Part shown: in pieces, positions 1 through 8,551 of the stretch
Numbering within the stretch: the first letter of the stretch is position 1
Layout of the letters: each line of letters starts with the position of its first letter
Assembly: GCA_964486455.1 (NCBI GenBank)
Contig: CAZAMP010000016.1
Coordinates: forward strand, 1 to 64,000
Source: CAZAMP01 sp964486455
GTDB lineage: Bacteria > Eisenbacteria > RBG-16-71-46 > CAZAMP01
Length of the DNA: 64,000 nt
Direction of reading: 5' to 3'
Notes under the pieces: model-generated
Databases searched by the model: none
Seen by the model: only the letters and a program-made list of their open reading frames with translations
What the model was told of the DNA's origin: nothing
Translations under genes and position numbers: made by a program

Positions 1-1
1 A

Positions 2-664
2 TCGCTTCCGTCCGTGGATTGGCCGACGCTCGTGGCGATCTTGTCGGCCGTGACGATGACACTGGGGAATCTCGGTGCCCTCGCTCAGAAGAACCTGAAG
101 CGACTTCTCGGCTACTCGTCGATCGCCCACGCGGGCTATTTGCTCATGGGCATCGTCGCGCTGAACGCTGAGGGGCTCTACGCGATTCTTTTCTACGCAT
201 CCGTCTATCTGTTCATGAATCTGGGCGCGTTCCTGGTGATCATCGCGCTCAGCGAGAAGCTCCCGTCGGATGACATCGACAGCTACCGCGGACTGGGATG
301 GCGTTGCGGGTTCCCGTGTGTGGCCATGGCGATATTCATGTTCGCGCTCGTCGGGCTTCCGCCGACATCCGGGTTCACGGGCAAGTTCTTCATATTTGCG
401 GCGGCCATCAAGGCGAACTTCATCTGGCTCGCGATCATCGGTGTGTTGAACGCGGTCATTTCGCTCTACTACTACGCCAGGATAGTGAAGGAGATGTATC
501 TGGCCACGCCCCCCGAGGATGCCGCCAATGCAGAGCCCGTGACGGTCTCGGCGTCTCATACCGCGCTTCTCTGGGTGATGGTCATCCCGACCATTCTTCT
601 CGGAATCTACTTCCATCCGCTCCTGGCCCTGGCAAAATCGTCAGTGGCCGTCTTGTTCCCCTAG
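2..664 (+). CDS. nuoN: NADH-quinone oxidoreductase subunit N, C-terminal part (runs off the left edge)
   Basis: This is the end of an antiporter-like membrane subunit of respiratory complex I, which couples quinone reduction to proton pumping. The reading frame is open to the window edge, so the true start lies upstream; the GTG at 14 is not taken as the start. About 220 residues are visible, roughly the last half of a typical 480-residue NuoN. Hallmarks are NLKRLLGYSSIAHAGYLLMG, the conserved lysine/serine/histidine helix of this family, and GLPPTSGFTGKFFIF further on, followed by more transmembrane helices to the end. NuoN is normally the last gene of a nuo operon, which agrees with the unrelated OsmC gene starting 12 bp downstream. 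NuoL or NuoM are less likely given the short C-terminus. Confidence 0.93.
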   Translation, partial: SLPSVDWPTLVAILSAVTMTLGNLGALAQKNLKRLLGYSSIAHAGYLLMGIVALNAEGLYAILFYASVYLFMNLGAFLVIIALSEKLPSDDIDSYRGLGWRCGFPCVAMAIFMFALVGLPPTSGFTGKFFIFAAAIKANFIWLAIIGVLNAVISLYYYARIVKEMYLATPPEDAANAEPVTVSASHTALLWVMVIPTILLGIYFHPLLALAKSSVAVLFP

Positions 665-676
665 AAAGGGGGTCCC

Positions 677-1090
677 ATGAAACAGGCATCCTGCAAGTGG
701 GTGCAGGGCATGCAATTCGTGGGCCGGGCCGACTCGGGTCATGCCATCGTCACGGACGCGCCGCCACAGTCGGGCGGGGATGACGCGGCGGTGCGCCCCG
801 GTGAGCTGACGCTCATCGCGCTGGGAAGCTGCACCGGTGTCGACGTCGTCGGCATGCTGAAGAAGATGCGCGTCGAGTTCAGGTCGTTTCGGGTCGACGT
901 GAAGGCGGAACCCGCCGACGACCACCCCAAGGTCTGGAAGAAGATCTGGATCAACTACGTCCTCGAAGGTGACGTCCCAAAGGCGAAGCTCGAGAAGGCC
1001 ATCGAACTGTCGCAGTCGACCTACTGCTCGGTGTCGGCGATGCTCAAGCAGACGGCGGAGGTCGTCGTTACCTACGAAGTCACACCCTGA
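677..1090 (+). CDS. OsmC/Ohr family protein
   Basis: A 137-residue OsmC-fold protein. Family members are thiol-dependent peroxidases that reduce organic hydroperoxides in the cytoplasm, acting as dimers with a reactive Cys pair. Both expected cysteines are present: one in ALGSCTGVDVVGMLKKM near residue 51, the other in QSTYCSVSAML near residue 117. The overall layout (beta N-terminus, long central helix, second helix with Cys) matches the YhfA-like OsmC branch more than Ohr. The start is supported by AAGGGGGT just upstream. It follows nuoN by 12 bp and may be co-transcribed with it, as well as with the small TPR gene 9 bp downstream. The exact substrate cannot be read from the sequence. Confidence 0.88.
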   Translation: MKQASCKWVQGMQFVGRADSGHAIVTDAPPQSGGDDAAVRPGELTLIALGSCTGVDVVGMLKKMRVEFRSFRVDVKAEPADDHPKVWKKIWINYVLEGDVPKAKLEKAIELSQSTYCSVSAMLKQTAEVVVTYEVTP

Positions 1091-1099
1091 GGGATCACA

Positions 1100-1417
1100 A
1101 TGCCCACGTGGCACCGCGCACTTGGCGAACGGCATGAGGCCGATGAGGAATGGGACCGTGCGATTCGCTGTTACCTCACCGCCTTGGACCAGGACCCGGA
1201 CGATCTCGAGACCTACTTCAGGCTGGCGTCCGTCTACGCCCGCTTGGGCAAAGAGAATCGTGATCTGGATCTGCTCGAGCAGGCCGGTCGCGTCGGGCGG
1301 GCGGGTCGCCGCCGGGCCGAGGCGGGAAGCAGTTGGTTCGAGAAGTTCGATCAGCTTCTGGGCGGGCTTCAATCCCACTGGGAGGCTGCCGGCGGGACGT
1401 TTGAAGAGAGTGAATAG
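1100..1417 (+). CDS. Small TPR-containing protein
   Basis: A 105-residue soluble protein made mostly of one to one and a half tetratricopeptide repeats: the stretch ERHEADEEWDRAIRCYLTAL is a clear TPR helix pair start, followed by DPDDLETYFRLASVYARLG. The remainder is charged and unassigned. It lacks a signal peptide, so it is probably cytoplasmic and may mediate a protein contact. The start follows GAGG at a suitable distance and sits 9 bp after the OsmC gene, suggesting one transcript. Function beyond protein binding is unknown. Confidence 0.75.
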   Translation: MPTWHRALGERHEADEEWDRAIRCYLTALDQDPDDLETYFRLASVYARLGKENRDLDLLEQAGRVGRAGRRRAEAGSSWFEKFDQLLGGLQSHWEAAGGTFEESE

Positions 1418-1455
1418 TCCTCGAACGCTCAGGGCACGCGATACCTAAGGCTGGA

Positions 1456-2025
1456 CTAGTCGAAATCGATTGGGACCGCCCGCGAAAGCGACGCCATGTG
1501 ATCCTCGAACCAGCGGATGTAGCGTCGCCGACCCTCCGATCGCTCCCGGATCGCCCGACGGGCGGACTCGTACAGAATCCCTGACCATCCCCAGCGGGTT
1601 CGATCTTTCTGATCGAACACCGTGTCGGGTAGATCCAGATAGTTCGGACGGACGTCGTTGAGCGACGGATGGCGGGCCAACGAGAATAGATCGCAGGAGC
1701 GCTCTCCGGTCGGCACCAGACGTTTCGCCTGCAGCAAGTGCGTGAACTCATGTGAGATCGTCTGCAGACTGAGCTGCCAGGGGTTCAGCCAGATCGCGAA
1801 ATCCTCGAGGCTCGCGAGCCCCTGAGCTTGCCGGGTAAGGCCAATGCCGAACGTTCGACCATCGAGCTCAGGGAAGAAGTTGAGGCAGTAGCGGACCTTG
1901 GTTTCGATGCTGCCGCGAAGCTTGTGGCGACGGATCGCCGAGGATAGCACGTAAGGTTCCGAAGGAGACGACGCGCGCGGCTCGTCCAGATTCAGCGACA
2001 GCTGGATGGGTTGTCTCACCGACAT
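1456..2025 (-). CDS. Putative zincin-type metalloprotease (HExxH protein)
   Basis: A 189-residue protein with the motif ISHEFTHLLQ (HExxH) near residue 95, the zinc-binding and catalytic signature of zincin peptidases. The third zinc ligand cannot be assigned with confidence. No signal peptide or membrane segment is visible, so it looks cytoplasmic. An upstream ATG at 2118 would extend the protein but would overlap the end of the TPR gene; the ATG at 2025 lies just 8 bp after that gene's stop and is preferred. The two genes are probably co-transcribed. Whether it is an active protease or a SprT-like metal-binding protein is not decided by the sequence. Confidence 0.62.
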   Translation of the reverse strand: MSVRQPIQLSLNLDEPRASSPSEPYVLSSAIRRHKLRGSIETKVRYCLNFFPELDGRTFGIGLTRQAQGLASLEDFAIWLNPWQLSLQTISHEFTHLLQAKRLVPTGERSCDLFSLARHPSLNDVRPNYLDLPDTVFDQKDRTRWGWSGILYESARRAIRERSEGRRRYIRWFEDHMASLSRAVPIDFD

Positions 2026-2033
2026 TCCGCCTG

Positions 2034-3485
2034 CTACTTCAGAGCCCGCTCCGCGTCGCGGTGAGTAATCGCGTGGAGCACGCTCGGCCGGTTGTAGTTC
2101 GCCACGTTCCGGTAGCATACCGCAGCCCGACCTCGATCGCCGCGCTTTTGGTGCACCGTTCCGAGAAGGTAGAAGACCCGCGGGTTTTCCTTCGGCGCGT
2201 GTAGAAGATTCGCAAGCGCGCCGCGATTGTCTTCCTGTATGAGGAGGATCTCACCCATGAGCCAGTTGTAGTCGCGCCATTCCTCGAGATCCTCTCCGGA
2301 TTCCACCAGGCGTTTGATCTTCTGGGCCGCTGCGTGGGCGGCGTCGATGTCACCGGCGAGGGCGGCCCGAATGCCGCTCACTACAGTGTGCCGGCGGGCA
2401 TAGCTTCTCTTCGCGCTTTCGGGCAGCCCGGATGCCATCATCTTCTGCCATCCGTACTCCAGCTCGGCCGTCGCTTCCGAGAACGCGTCGCGGACCATGT
2501 GGATCCAGGCGATGTCGAGCGCCCGATTGCATCCCGACAAAACTTCGCCAGCTTCGAGCGCTTCCTGCTCGACGGCCTTGAGCCCATCGTGCGCCGCATC
2601 GTATTCCCCGAAGTAGAGCTCGCAGATCGCCATCCACCGCATGGCTTCGCGTCGAACGAACGGTGTCGGCGCGATCTCCGACATCTTGCGGTACTCCTCG
2701 AGAGCCCGCTCCTTTTCCCCTTTGAAGAGGTATGCGTGCCCACGCCCCAGGTAGGCGCTGTAGAAGTACGGGTCGATCTCGAGAGTGATGGTGTACTTGT
2801 CGATCGCTTCGTCGTAGCGACCCGCCATGAGGTAGACCTCAGCAAGCGAGTCGTACGGGTTCGGCTCGTCCGGGATCAGCGTCGAGTAGGCGCCCAGGGT
2901 CTCGATCGCGCGATCGAACTCCCCCAGGAAGGCGTAGCTATAGCCCAGGGAGTTGTACGCGGGCGGGTATTCGTCGTTGATGGCGATCGCCTCTTCCAGC
3001 TCTTCCACCGAAAGGGCGTATTCGCTATTGGAGAAGTAGACGTCGGCCAGCCGGGTATGGCTCGCGACCTCCGCGGGGAACAGGGAGACGAGCTGGATCA
3101 GAAGCCGCTCCTCGTCGGCGGGACGGTTATCCGCCCGCGCCATGGCGGCCTCGATGATCAATCGCTCGCCATCGCTGACCTCGCCGATCAGAGCGTAGGC
3201 CTTGTCCAGGTTTTCCCTATACTCGGTATAGCTGTCAACGATCGTTGCTAGCTGGAGATACGCCATCGCGAAGCGTGGGTCGATCTCGATGGCCTTCCGA
3301 AACTGCTCGGCGCCGGCCTCCAGGTAGAGGTTGTCTCTCAGCGCAAGCCCGGCCTTGAAGTAACTGAGTGCATTGCGGGACCCGGTGGTGTACGAAATCT
3401 CATCCGCATCGCAGGTGCGTGGTCCCACACCCGCGAGGATCGCCACCGCGGCGAAGGCGGCTATCCACTTGTGGGCGTTACGCAT
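2034..3485 (-). CDS. Exported TPR-repeat protein
   Basis: A 483-residue protein with an N-terminal signal peptide (MRNAHKWIAAFAAVAILAG then a probable cleavage near CDA) followed almost entirely by tetratricopeptide repeats, for example AYNSLGYSYAFLGEFDRAIE and YSAYLGRGHAYLFKGEKERA. The start at 3485 is decided by AGGAGGT seven bases upstream; the upstream ATG at 3521 has no comparable site. It is expected in the periplasm or at the inner face of the outer membrane as a scaffold. It overlaps no gene and is followed after 8 bp by the HExxH gene on the same strand. The long divergent intergenic region before it carries one copy of the terminal-inverted-repeat element. Confidence 0.83.
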   Translation of the reverse strand: MRNAHKWIAAFAAVAILAGVGPRTCDADEISYTTGSRNALSYFKAGLALRDNLYLEAGAEQFRKAIEIDPRFAMAYLQLATIVDSYTEYRENLDKAYALIGEVSDGERLIIEAAMARADNRPADEERLLIQLVSLFPAEVASHTRLADVYFSNSEYALSVEELEEAIAINDEYPPAYNSLGYSYAFLGEFDRAIETLGAYSTLIPDEPNPYDSLAEVYLMAGRYDEAIDKYTITLEIDPYFYSAYLGRGHAYLFKGEKERALEEYRKMSEIAPTPFVRREAMRWMAICELYFGEYDAAHDGLKAVEQEALEAGEVLSGCNRALDIAWIHMVRDAFSEATAELEYGWQKMMASGLPESAKRSYARRHTVVSGIRAALAGDIDAAHAAAQKIKRLVESGEDLEEWRDYNWLMGEILLIQEDNRGALANLLHAPKENPRVFYLLGTVHQKRGDRGRAAVCYRNVANYNRPSVLHAITHRDAERALK

Positions 3486-4199
3486 GGCTCTACCTCCTTG
3501 TATTCCAAAGAAGAAGGGCACGCTAGCACCGGCGATCGCGGCCTGTCAACCGGACCCGTGTTGGTCCGCGCCCTCTTGGTAGATTGTCGTCAACTGCCCC
3601 GTATTCTGGGCCCGTTTCTTCCGCTTTGCCAGGGATTTCACAATTGCTCATGGCAAACTCCCAAGTTGTGGTCTGACGACTGATTCGAGAGAGGACAAGT
3701 TGAACGCAGAGAAGCCATTGGCCCGGAATCGCGCCCTATCGGCTAAGCGTAAGCAGTTCCGTCAGATGAGTCAGTCAGACGCAGTCCTCAGACCACAACC
3801 CTACATCCAGATATCCCTATGAATGGATCCGCTTTGCGAATCGATCCTCGGGAGTGGGTTACCGTCGTCACGGCCCCGGGCGCTGACCCGAAACACACTG
3901 GGTCTGGACGTGCGTGTCGGATGTTGTTATTGTACAATGCTTTAGGGGTGTCGTCGTTCTGCGGGCCGTGCGGGAACCGCAGCCTCGGAGAGGCATTCCC
4001 GGCGTTGCCCGGCGACTGGAATTGGGGTACGATAGGATCTAGTTTATCGGTGGTTAAGACATTGCTTCATTGCGTAACACCACCCACCCGTGACCGCTGA
4101 GAATTCCGAAGGGACCGGACCCCAAGCGCGGCCGGATCGCTGCGCGAGCGGCGAAAGGGTGACTGGGATTCTCATGATGATACCCAACGGGAGGTCAAC
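3486..4199. other. 714-bp divergent intergenic region
   Basis: Lies between the exported TPR gene (minus) and the CarD gene (plus). It contains the 135-bp terminal-inverted-repeat element at 3665-3799 and, around 3923-3950, an AT-rich patch with the short palindrome ATTGTACAAT. The stretch 4020-4080 is also AT-rich compared with the genome and is the most likely place for the CarD promoter, but I cannot pick a convincing -35/-10 pair. A 93-codon open frame at 3819-4100 looks spurious. Confidence 0.6.
3665..3799. repeat. 135-bp element with terminal inverted repeats, copy 1
   Basis: The left end GTTGTGGTCTGACGACTG (3665-3682) and the right end CAGTCCTCAGACCACAAC (3782-3799) are inverted copies matching at 17 of 18 positions. 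A second element of 136 bp with the same ends is at 19699-19834. The interiors share short blocks in the same order (CCTATCG, GCAGTTC, CAGTCCT), so the two copies appear related throughout. No transposase is encoded and no clear target duplication flanks it. It could be a MITE-like element or a structured RNA or DNA site. Confidence 0.8.
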
Positions 4200-4682
4200 A
4201 TGAGTTTCCGCCGCGGAGACCACGTCGTCTACCCCAAGTACGGCGTTGGCAAGGTGATACGCTCCGAGGAGCGGCCCGTATACGGCCGCAAACAGCGCTG
4301 CCTGGAGATCCGCTTTCCTTCAGGCAATAGGCGTGTGTTCGTTCAGGAGGATGAGTTCCAGCGTGCCCACATCCGGCACGTGATGGGCCCGAGCCTCGCG
4401 AATCGCGTCTACAAGGTGCTCAAGGAGCGTGCACGTTATGGTCATCTTCGCGCGACGCGCCGCACCGCGACCTACCGCAGCAAGACCTCAATCGCGGACC
4501 CGATGAGTCTCGCGGAGGTTGCCCGTGACCTCGTTCGACACTCCCAGAGGCACAGGCTGAGCAAGATCGAGAGAGATCTGGCTGAGTCGGCCGTCGGACT
4601 TCTTGCCGAGGAGTTGGCTGTCGTCGAGGACAGAGACCCCAAGAAAGTTCGCATCAAGATCGACAGGATTCTAAATCGTTAA
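4200..4682 (+). CDS. carD: CarD/CdnL-family transcription regulator
   Basis: A 160-residue protein with an N-terminal RNA-polymerase-interacting domain: FRRGDHVVYPKYGVGKVIRS is the diagnostic beginning shared by CarD, CdnL and the RID of Mfd. The C-terminal half is helical and basic (MSLAEVARDLVRHSQRHRLS region), as in CdnL proteins, which bind the RNA polymerase beta subunit and stabilise open complexes at rRNA and housekeeping promoters. The start follows GGGAGGT. The gene sits alone after a long upstream region and its stop codon overlaps that of the convergent glycosyltransferase gene inside a shared TTAA. Confidence 0.92.
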   Translation: MSFRRGDHVVYPKYGVGKVIRSEERPVYGRKQRCLEIRFPSGNRRVFVQEDEFQRAHIRHVMGPSLANRVYKVLKERARYGHLRATRRTATYRSKTSIADPMSLAEVARDLVRHSQRHRLSKIERDLAESAVGLLAEELAVVEDRDPKKVRIKIDRILNR

Positions 4683-6679
4683 ACCCCTGCGACTTCCATC
4701 GCTTCGAGGTTGTCGGCTGCGTCACGGTTTTCCGGATCCAGCTCTATTGCTCGCCGAAGCGCATTCCGAGCGTCCTCAGTCCGTCCCACGATCTGATAGA
4801 CCACACCCAAGTTGTTGAAACCCTCTGAAAACGTCGGCTCCAACTCCACGCACTTTTCGAGCGCCACGATGGCTTCCTCGAATTTCCCAAGCTTGGCTTC
4901 GGCAAGGCCGAGCCCCATGTGGGCTAGTGTCATCTCAGGCATCACGGTGGTGATCCAAGTGAAGATGTCGGCCGCCTCCCCGAACTCGCCCTTCTCGAAG
5001 CGGTCGTTGGCAATCAGGTATAGGTCGCCCGGCGCGGGGTCGGCCTCCGCGGCGTCCGGGGATGGCGAGGCTCCAGGGGCATCCGGCACCGGATCGCTCG
5101 CGGCCGGAGCATCGACCGGAGCGATGGAGGGGTCGCTGGGCGTCGGAGAGTGGACCTCCGCGGTCTCCGGGCCGGCACCGGCCGGCTCGATAAGATCGCC
5201 CCACTTCGCGAGGAAGCGGCGATGGTTCTCCTGCATGAGCGCTCCGTAATCGAATCCTTCGCCGGCGAAGGTGCGTCCGCCGAAGTGATGAAGATAGACG
5301 CCGTCGGCGATGCCGAGCTTGAAGCCGGCCAGCGAGGCCCGAAGCGAGAGATCGTTGTCCTCGAAATTCCCCACGCCGTAGGCCTCATCGAAGAGCCCGA
5401 TGGTATCGATCACGTCTCGGCGGATGAGCATGCAGAAACCGATCAGCATCTCGGCATGACGCAAGGTGTCGCCGTATTCCGTCCATCGCTGTTCGGCAAA
5501 CGACTCCAGTCCGCTCAAATCTTCGTAACCCGCTTCGACCTGCTGTGATGGAGCTGCCCAGTTCGTGACCGCGCCGATCAGCCCGTATTGCCGATTGCTG
5601 TCCGCAGTATCAAGCAGCCGCTCGATCATTCGCTCCGGGACGACGACATCGTTATTGAGAACCAACAGGAACTGGCCGCGCGCCTCCCGAAGTCCCTGGT
5701 TGACCGCGGCGGCAAACCCCAGGTTTGTCTCATTCCGAATGACGGTGACGTCTCCTCGGTCAGTGAGATACTCCGTCGACCCATCGGACGAGCCGTTGTC
5801 GACGACGATGATTTCCATGTCGCGACGGCTTCCGGCGGTGAGCGTGTCGAGGCATCGCCTCGTGAAGTCGAGCTGGTTGCAGACCGGAATCACCACGGAC
5901 ATCGGCGGCCGGTGGGATCCGGCGGCCCCATGCTCGTTCAGGATCTGCATGTCGGCGGCGAAGGCATCGGTCTCACCGATCGCGCCCCCCGTGGGACGCA
6001 TGCCACCGCTGCGCGCGACGAATGAGGCGCCGGCGACGCGCAACGTCAGGCCGTCGGCCCTGAGTCGCCGGTACAAGTCCAGAAGCGCGCCATCCGTGCT
6101 CTGATAGGCCTCGTTCAGTCCACCGCCCTCGGCGAGGATCCGCATCGGAACAAGCACGCAAAGTGGCTGCAGCAGGTCCACGTCTTCGGTGGACGCTGGA
6201 ACGTCTTCGCGGAGTGCCCGGAGTAGCTCGTCCACATCACGAATCCGCCAGGCATCCGGCAGTCGTTTGAGGAGGTTCTGGCGTCCGTTCAATCCATTCG
6301 ACACCGGACCGACCGCGCCGACCCCGTTCCGCAATTCGGAGAGCAGACCGGTCAACCAAGCAGGCCCGGGAATCGCCTCGGGTTCCATGAGAATGATGTT
6401 CAGACCGCGCGCGTGGGGCAGTGCGGAGTTAACGGCGGAGGCATAGCTCCGGCGAACCGAATGTGAGAGACACAGAGCGACACGTGACGAAGCGCGCGCG
6501 ACGCGTGACGTGTTGTCCGAGGACGCATTGTCGACGACGATGACCTCGATCGGTTCGAAGCCGCCGGCGGAGATGTTTGCCAGGCAGCTCGGAAGTACTG
6601 CGGCGGCGTTGCGGGCGACAATGATAATCGACGCCAATGGGCCATGGGCGTGCTCATGATTCGATCGATCTAGACTCAT
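4679..6679 (-). CDS. Tandem GT2 glycosyltransferase with C-terminal TPR domain
   Basis: A 666-residue protein with three parts. Residues about 14-220 form a GT-A fold whose nucleotide-binding start is clear (SIIIVARNAAAVLPSCL, VIVVDNASSDN) but whose metal-binding site reads ILMEPEAIPG instead of a DxD-type motif. Residues about 258-490 are a second, intact GT2 domain (MSVVIPVCNQLDFTRRCLDT, VVDNGSSDGS, LVLNNDVVV near 341). A Pro/Ala/Asp-rich linker leads to TPRs from about 565 to the end. No membrane segment is seen. Such rhamnosyl/glycosyltransferases build surface polysaccharides or glycosylate proteins; TPR fusions often present the acceptor. The start is supported by GAGGGAGAGGG upstream. 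Confidence 0.88.
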   Translation of the reverse strand: MSLDRSNHEHAHGPLASIIIVARNAAAVLPSCLANISAGGFEPIEVIVVDNASSDNTSRVARASSRVALCLSHSVRRSYASAVNSALPHARGLNIILMEPEAIPGPAWLTGLLSELRNGVGAVGPVSNGLNGRQNLLKRLPDAWRIRDVDELLRALREDVPASTEDVDLLQPLCVLVPMRILAEGGGLNEAYQSTDGALLDLYRRLRADGLTLRVAGASFVARSGGMRPTGGAIGETDAFAADMQILNEHGAAGSHRPPMSVVIPVCNQLDFTRRCLDTLTAGSRRDMEIIVVDNGSSDGSTEYLTDRGDVTVIRNETNLGFAAAVNQGLREARGQFLLVLNNDVVVPERMIERLLDTADSNRQYGLIGAVTNWAAPSQQVEAGYEDLSGLESFAEQRWTEYGDTLRHAEMLIGFCMLIRRDVIDTIGLFDEAYGVGNFEDNDLSLRASLAGFKLGIADGVYLHHFGGRTFAGEGFDYGALMQENHRRFLAKWGDLIEPAGAGPETAEVHSPTPSDPSIAPVDAPAASDPVPDAPGASPSPDAAEADPAPGDLYLIANDRFEKGEFGEAADIFTWITTVMPEMTLAHMGLGLAEAKLGKFEEAIVALEKCVELEPTFSEGFNNLGVVYQIVGRTEDARNALRRAIELDPENRDAADNLEAMEVAGV

Positions 6680-7171
6680 GTTTCCCTCTCCCTCGGACCG
6701 GCTTCCATGCCGGACCGGCGATTCATCTCAGGGTGGGAGCGGCCGATCGACGGTGGCGCGCGGCGGTGCTCCGCCATTCCCGTCTCGGCGCAACTCCAGA
6801 GCGGCCATCTCCCGCCCCGGCTAAGACATTTTCTGGTGGTGCTCCGGTTACTGGGCAAGGTCGGCGCAACCGAAGCTGAGTGGGTCCGAGCGCGGAAATC
6901 GCAATCGGCGTGCCACCGTGGATCGGCGCGCTCATTGGATGATCAATGCTGTAAGAGACTGCAATTAAATGAGAAACCGCTATTCACCCAGGGCCTACGC
7001 TTCGGGACACCTGCCCCGACCGGAGCGGCACTGCCGGCCATTTTCTTCCCGAACGGTCCAGGATGGACCGCTCGCAACGAGCAGCTTTCTTAGGACTTGC
7101 GCGGCGGAGGGCGATCCCGGAGAGTTCTGCGGTTGCCCGCAGCGGCACGCGCCCAACGGAGGACGAAGAAG
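6680..7171. other. 492-bp divergent intergenic region
   Basis: Lies between the glycosyltransferase (minus) and the permease (plus). The part near 6930-6975 is locally AT-rich and probably holds a promoter, but I see no convincing consensus pair. No RNA gene, repeat or coding signal with a ribosome site is visible apart from the permease leader, which has GGAGG at 7158-7162. Confidence 0.5.
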
Positions 7172-8545
7172 ATGGCGCTTCGACGCGAGCTCGGCCTTCG
7201 CGATCTCATTCTGATGAACATTGTCGCCGTCGTGGGGATCCGCTGGGTAGCCAACGCGGCCCGCCTCGGTCCGGCCTCGATCGTCCTTTGGGTTGCAGCC
7301 CTCCTTTGCTTTTTCCTACCACAGGCATTCGCGGTACGTGAGTTCTCTCGACGATACCCGGATGAAGGAGGTATCTACCGCTGGACGGAGAAGAGCTTCG
7401 GTCCGCTTCACGGCTTCGTCTGCGGTTGGTGCTACTGGACGAACAACCTGGTCTATTTCCCGTCGCTACTGACCGCGGCCGCCACGTTCGCCGCGTTCGC
7501 CGTGAGTGCGGATCCCGAGGTCTTGTCGGAGTCCCCGACGTACGTCGGACTGTTCGCGCTCACCGCGCTGTGGATCGCAATTGGTTTGAACGTGGTTGGG
7601 CTCAGGATCGGGAAGTGGGTGAACAACCTGGGCGCGCTTTCGACATGGATACCCATCGGTTTCCTCATCGGGATCGGTTTCATCGCGGTCGTTCGGGGGC
7701 GGATCGCCAATCCAATCGATGGAGCAGCGTTTCTCCCCGAGCTGGGGGGCGAGACGTATTCTCGTTGGGCGGAGATGTGCTTCGCTTTCGCGGGCTTGGA
7801 ACTCGCCGCCGTTCTCGGCGGGGAGATCCGCCGGCCCCGGTGGGCCATCCCGCGCGGCATCATCTATGGAGGGATCGGCATCGTAGCCGCCTACATCTTG
7901 GGGACGGCCGCGATGATCGTGTTGCTTCCCAGCGACGACGTGCGGCTGACGGCGGGCGTCGTGCAGGCGTTGACGCAGGCATTCGGCGAAGTCGGTTGGA
8001 CGGCTGCGGGCCCCCTGCTGGCGCTTCTGCTGACGATCGGTGTATTGGGCGGTCTTGGAGCCTGGCTCGGGGGCAGCGCGCGAATCCCATTCGTAGCCGG
8101 GCTCGACAGCCGACTGCCGGCCGCGTTCGGTCGTACGCACCCGCGGTGGGGGACGCCGCACATCGCACTGCTCATTCAGGGTGCGGTCGCGTCGTTCTTC
8201 TTGATCGTGTCGTTCATCGGGGCGGGAGTCGAAGAGGCGTACGTGCTGCTCCTGGACATGACGATCATCGTCTACTTCATTCCATATCTCTATCTGTTCA
8301 CGGCGCTCGTGCGCGCCCACCCCGATCCGGGAGAAGCGATACCCGGGGGCGCAATGGGGCGAAGGCTCTGCGGACTTCTCGGCGCGCTCACCACGGCGGC
8401 CGCGATCGCGTTCGCATTCGTGCCCGGCGATGTGGGCTCGGTGCTTCTGTTTGAGCTCAAGCTGGCGGGAGGTGTGTTGCTCTTCGTAGGGTCGGGTCTG
8501 CTCGTCTACCACATCGGCGAGCGGCGCCGTCGCCCGACGCCTTGA
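7172..8545 (+). CDS. APC-superfamily amino-acid permease
   Basis: A 457-residue integral membrane protein with about twelve transmembrane helices. The N-terminal GLRDLILMNIVAVVGIRWVA followed by FLPQAFAVREFSRRYPDEGG and IYRWTEKSFGPLHGFVCGW are typical of the amino-acid/polyamine/organocation superfamily, close to the glutamate/GABA antiporter group. The unwound helix-1 substrate motif, usually GSG-like, is replaced here by VGIRW, which is the form seen in that group. The start at ATG 7172 follows GGAGG; an ATG-like upstream frame start at 7097 is less likely. Substrate cannot be fixed from sequence. It ends 6 bp from the convergent gene at 8552. Confidence 0.87.
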   Translation: MALRRELGLRDLILMNIVAVVGIRWVANAARLGPASIVLWVAALLCFFLPQAFAVREFSRRYPDEGGIYRWTEKSFGPLHGFVCGWCYWTNNLVYFPSLLTAAATFAAFAVSADPEVLSESPTYVGLFALTALWIAIGLNVVGLRIGKWVNNLGALSTWIPIGFLIGIGFIAVVRGRIANPIDGAAFLPELGGETYSRWAEMCFAFAGLELAAVLGGEIRRPRWAIPRGIIYGGIGIVAAYILGTAAMIVLLPSDDVRLTAGVVQALTQAFGEVGWTAAGPLLALLLTIGVLGGLGAWLGGSARIPFVAGLDSRLPAAFGRTHPRWGTPHIALLIQGAVASFFLIVSFIGAGVEEAYVLLLDMTIIVYFIPYLYLFTALVRAHPDPGEAIPGGAMGRRLCGLLGALTTAAAIAFAFVPGDVGSVLLFELKLAGGVLLFVGSGLLVYHIGERRRRPTP

Positions 8546-8551
8546 CGGATA

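Noticed and set aside
3819..4100. 93-codon open frame between the inverted-repeat element and carD
   Set aside because: No ribosome site, no recognisable motif, and it covers the AT-rich stretch that most likely holds the carD promoter.
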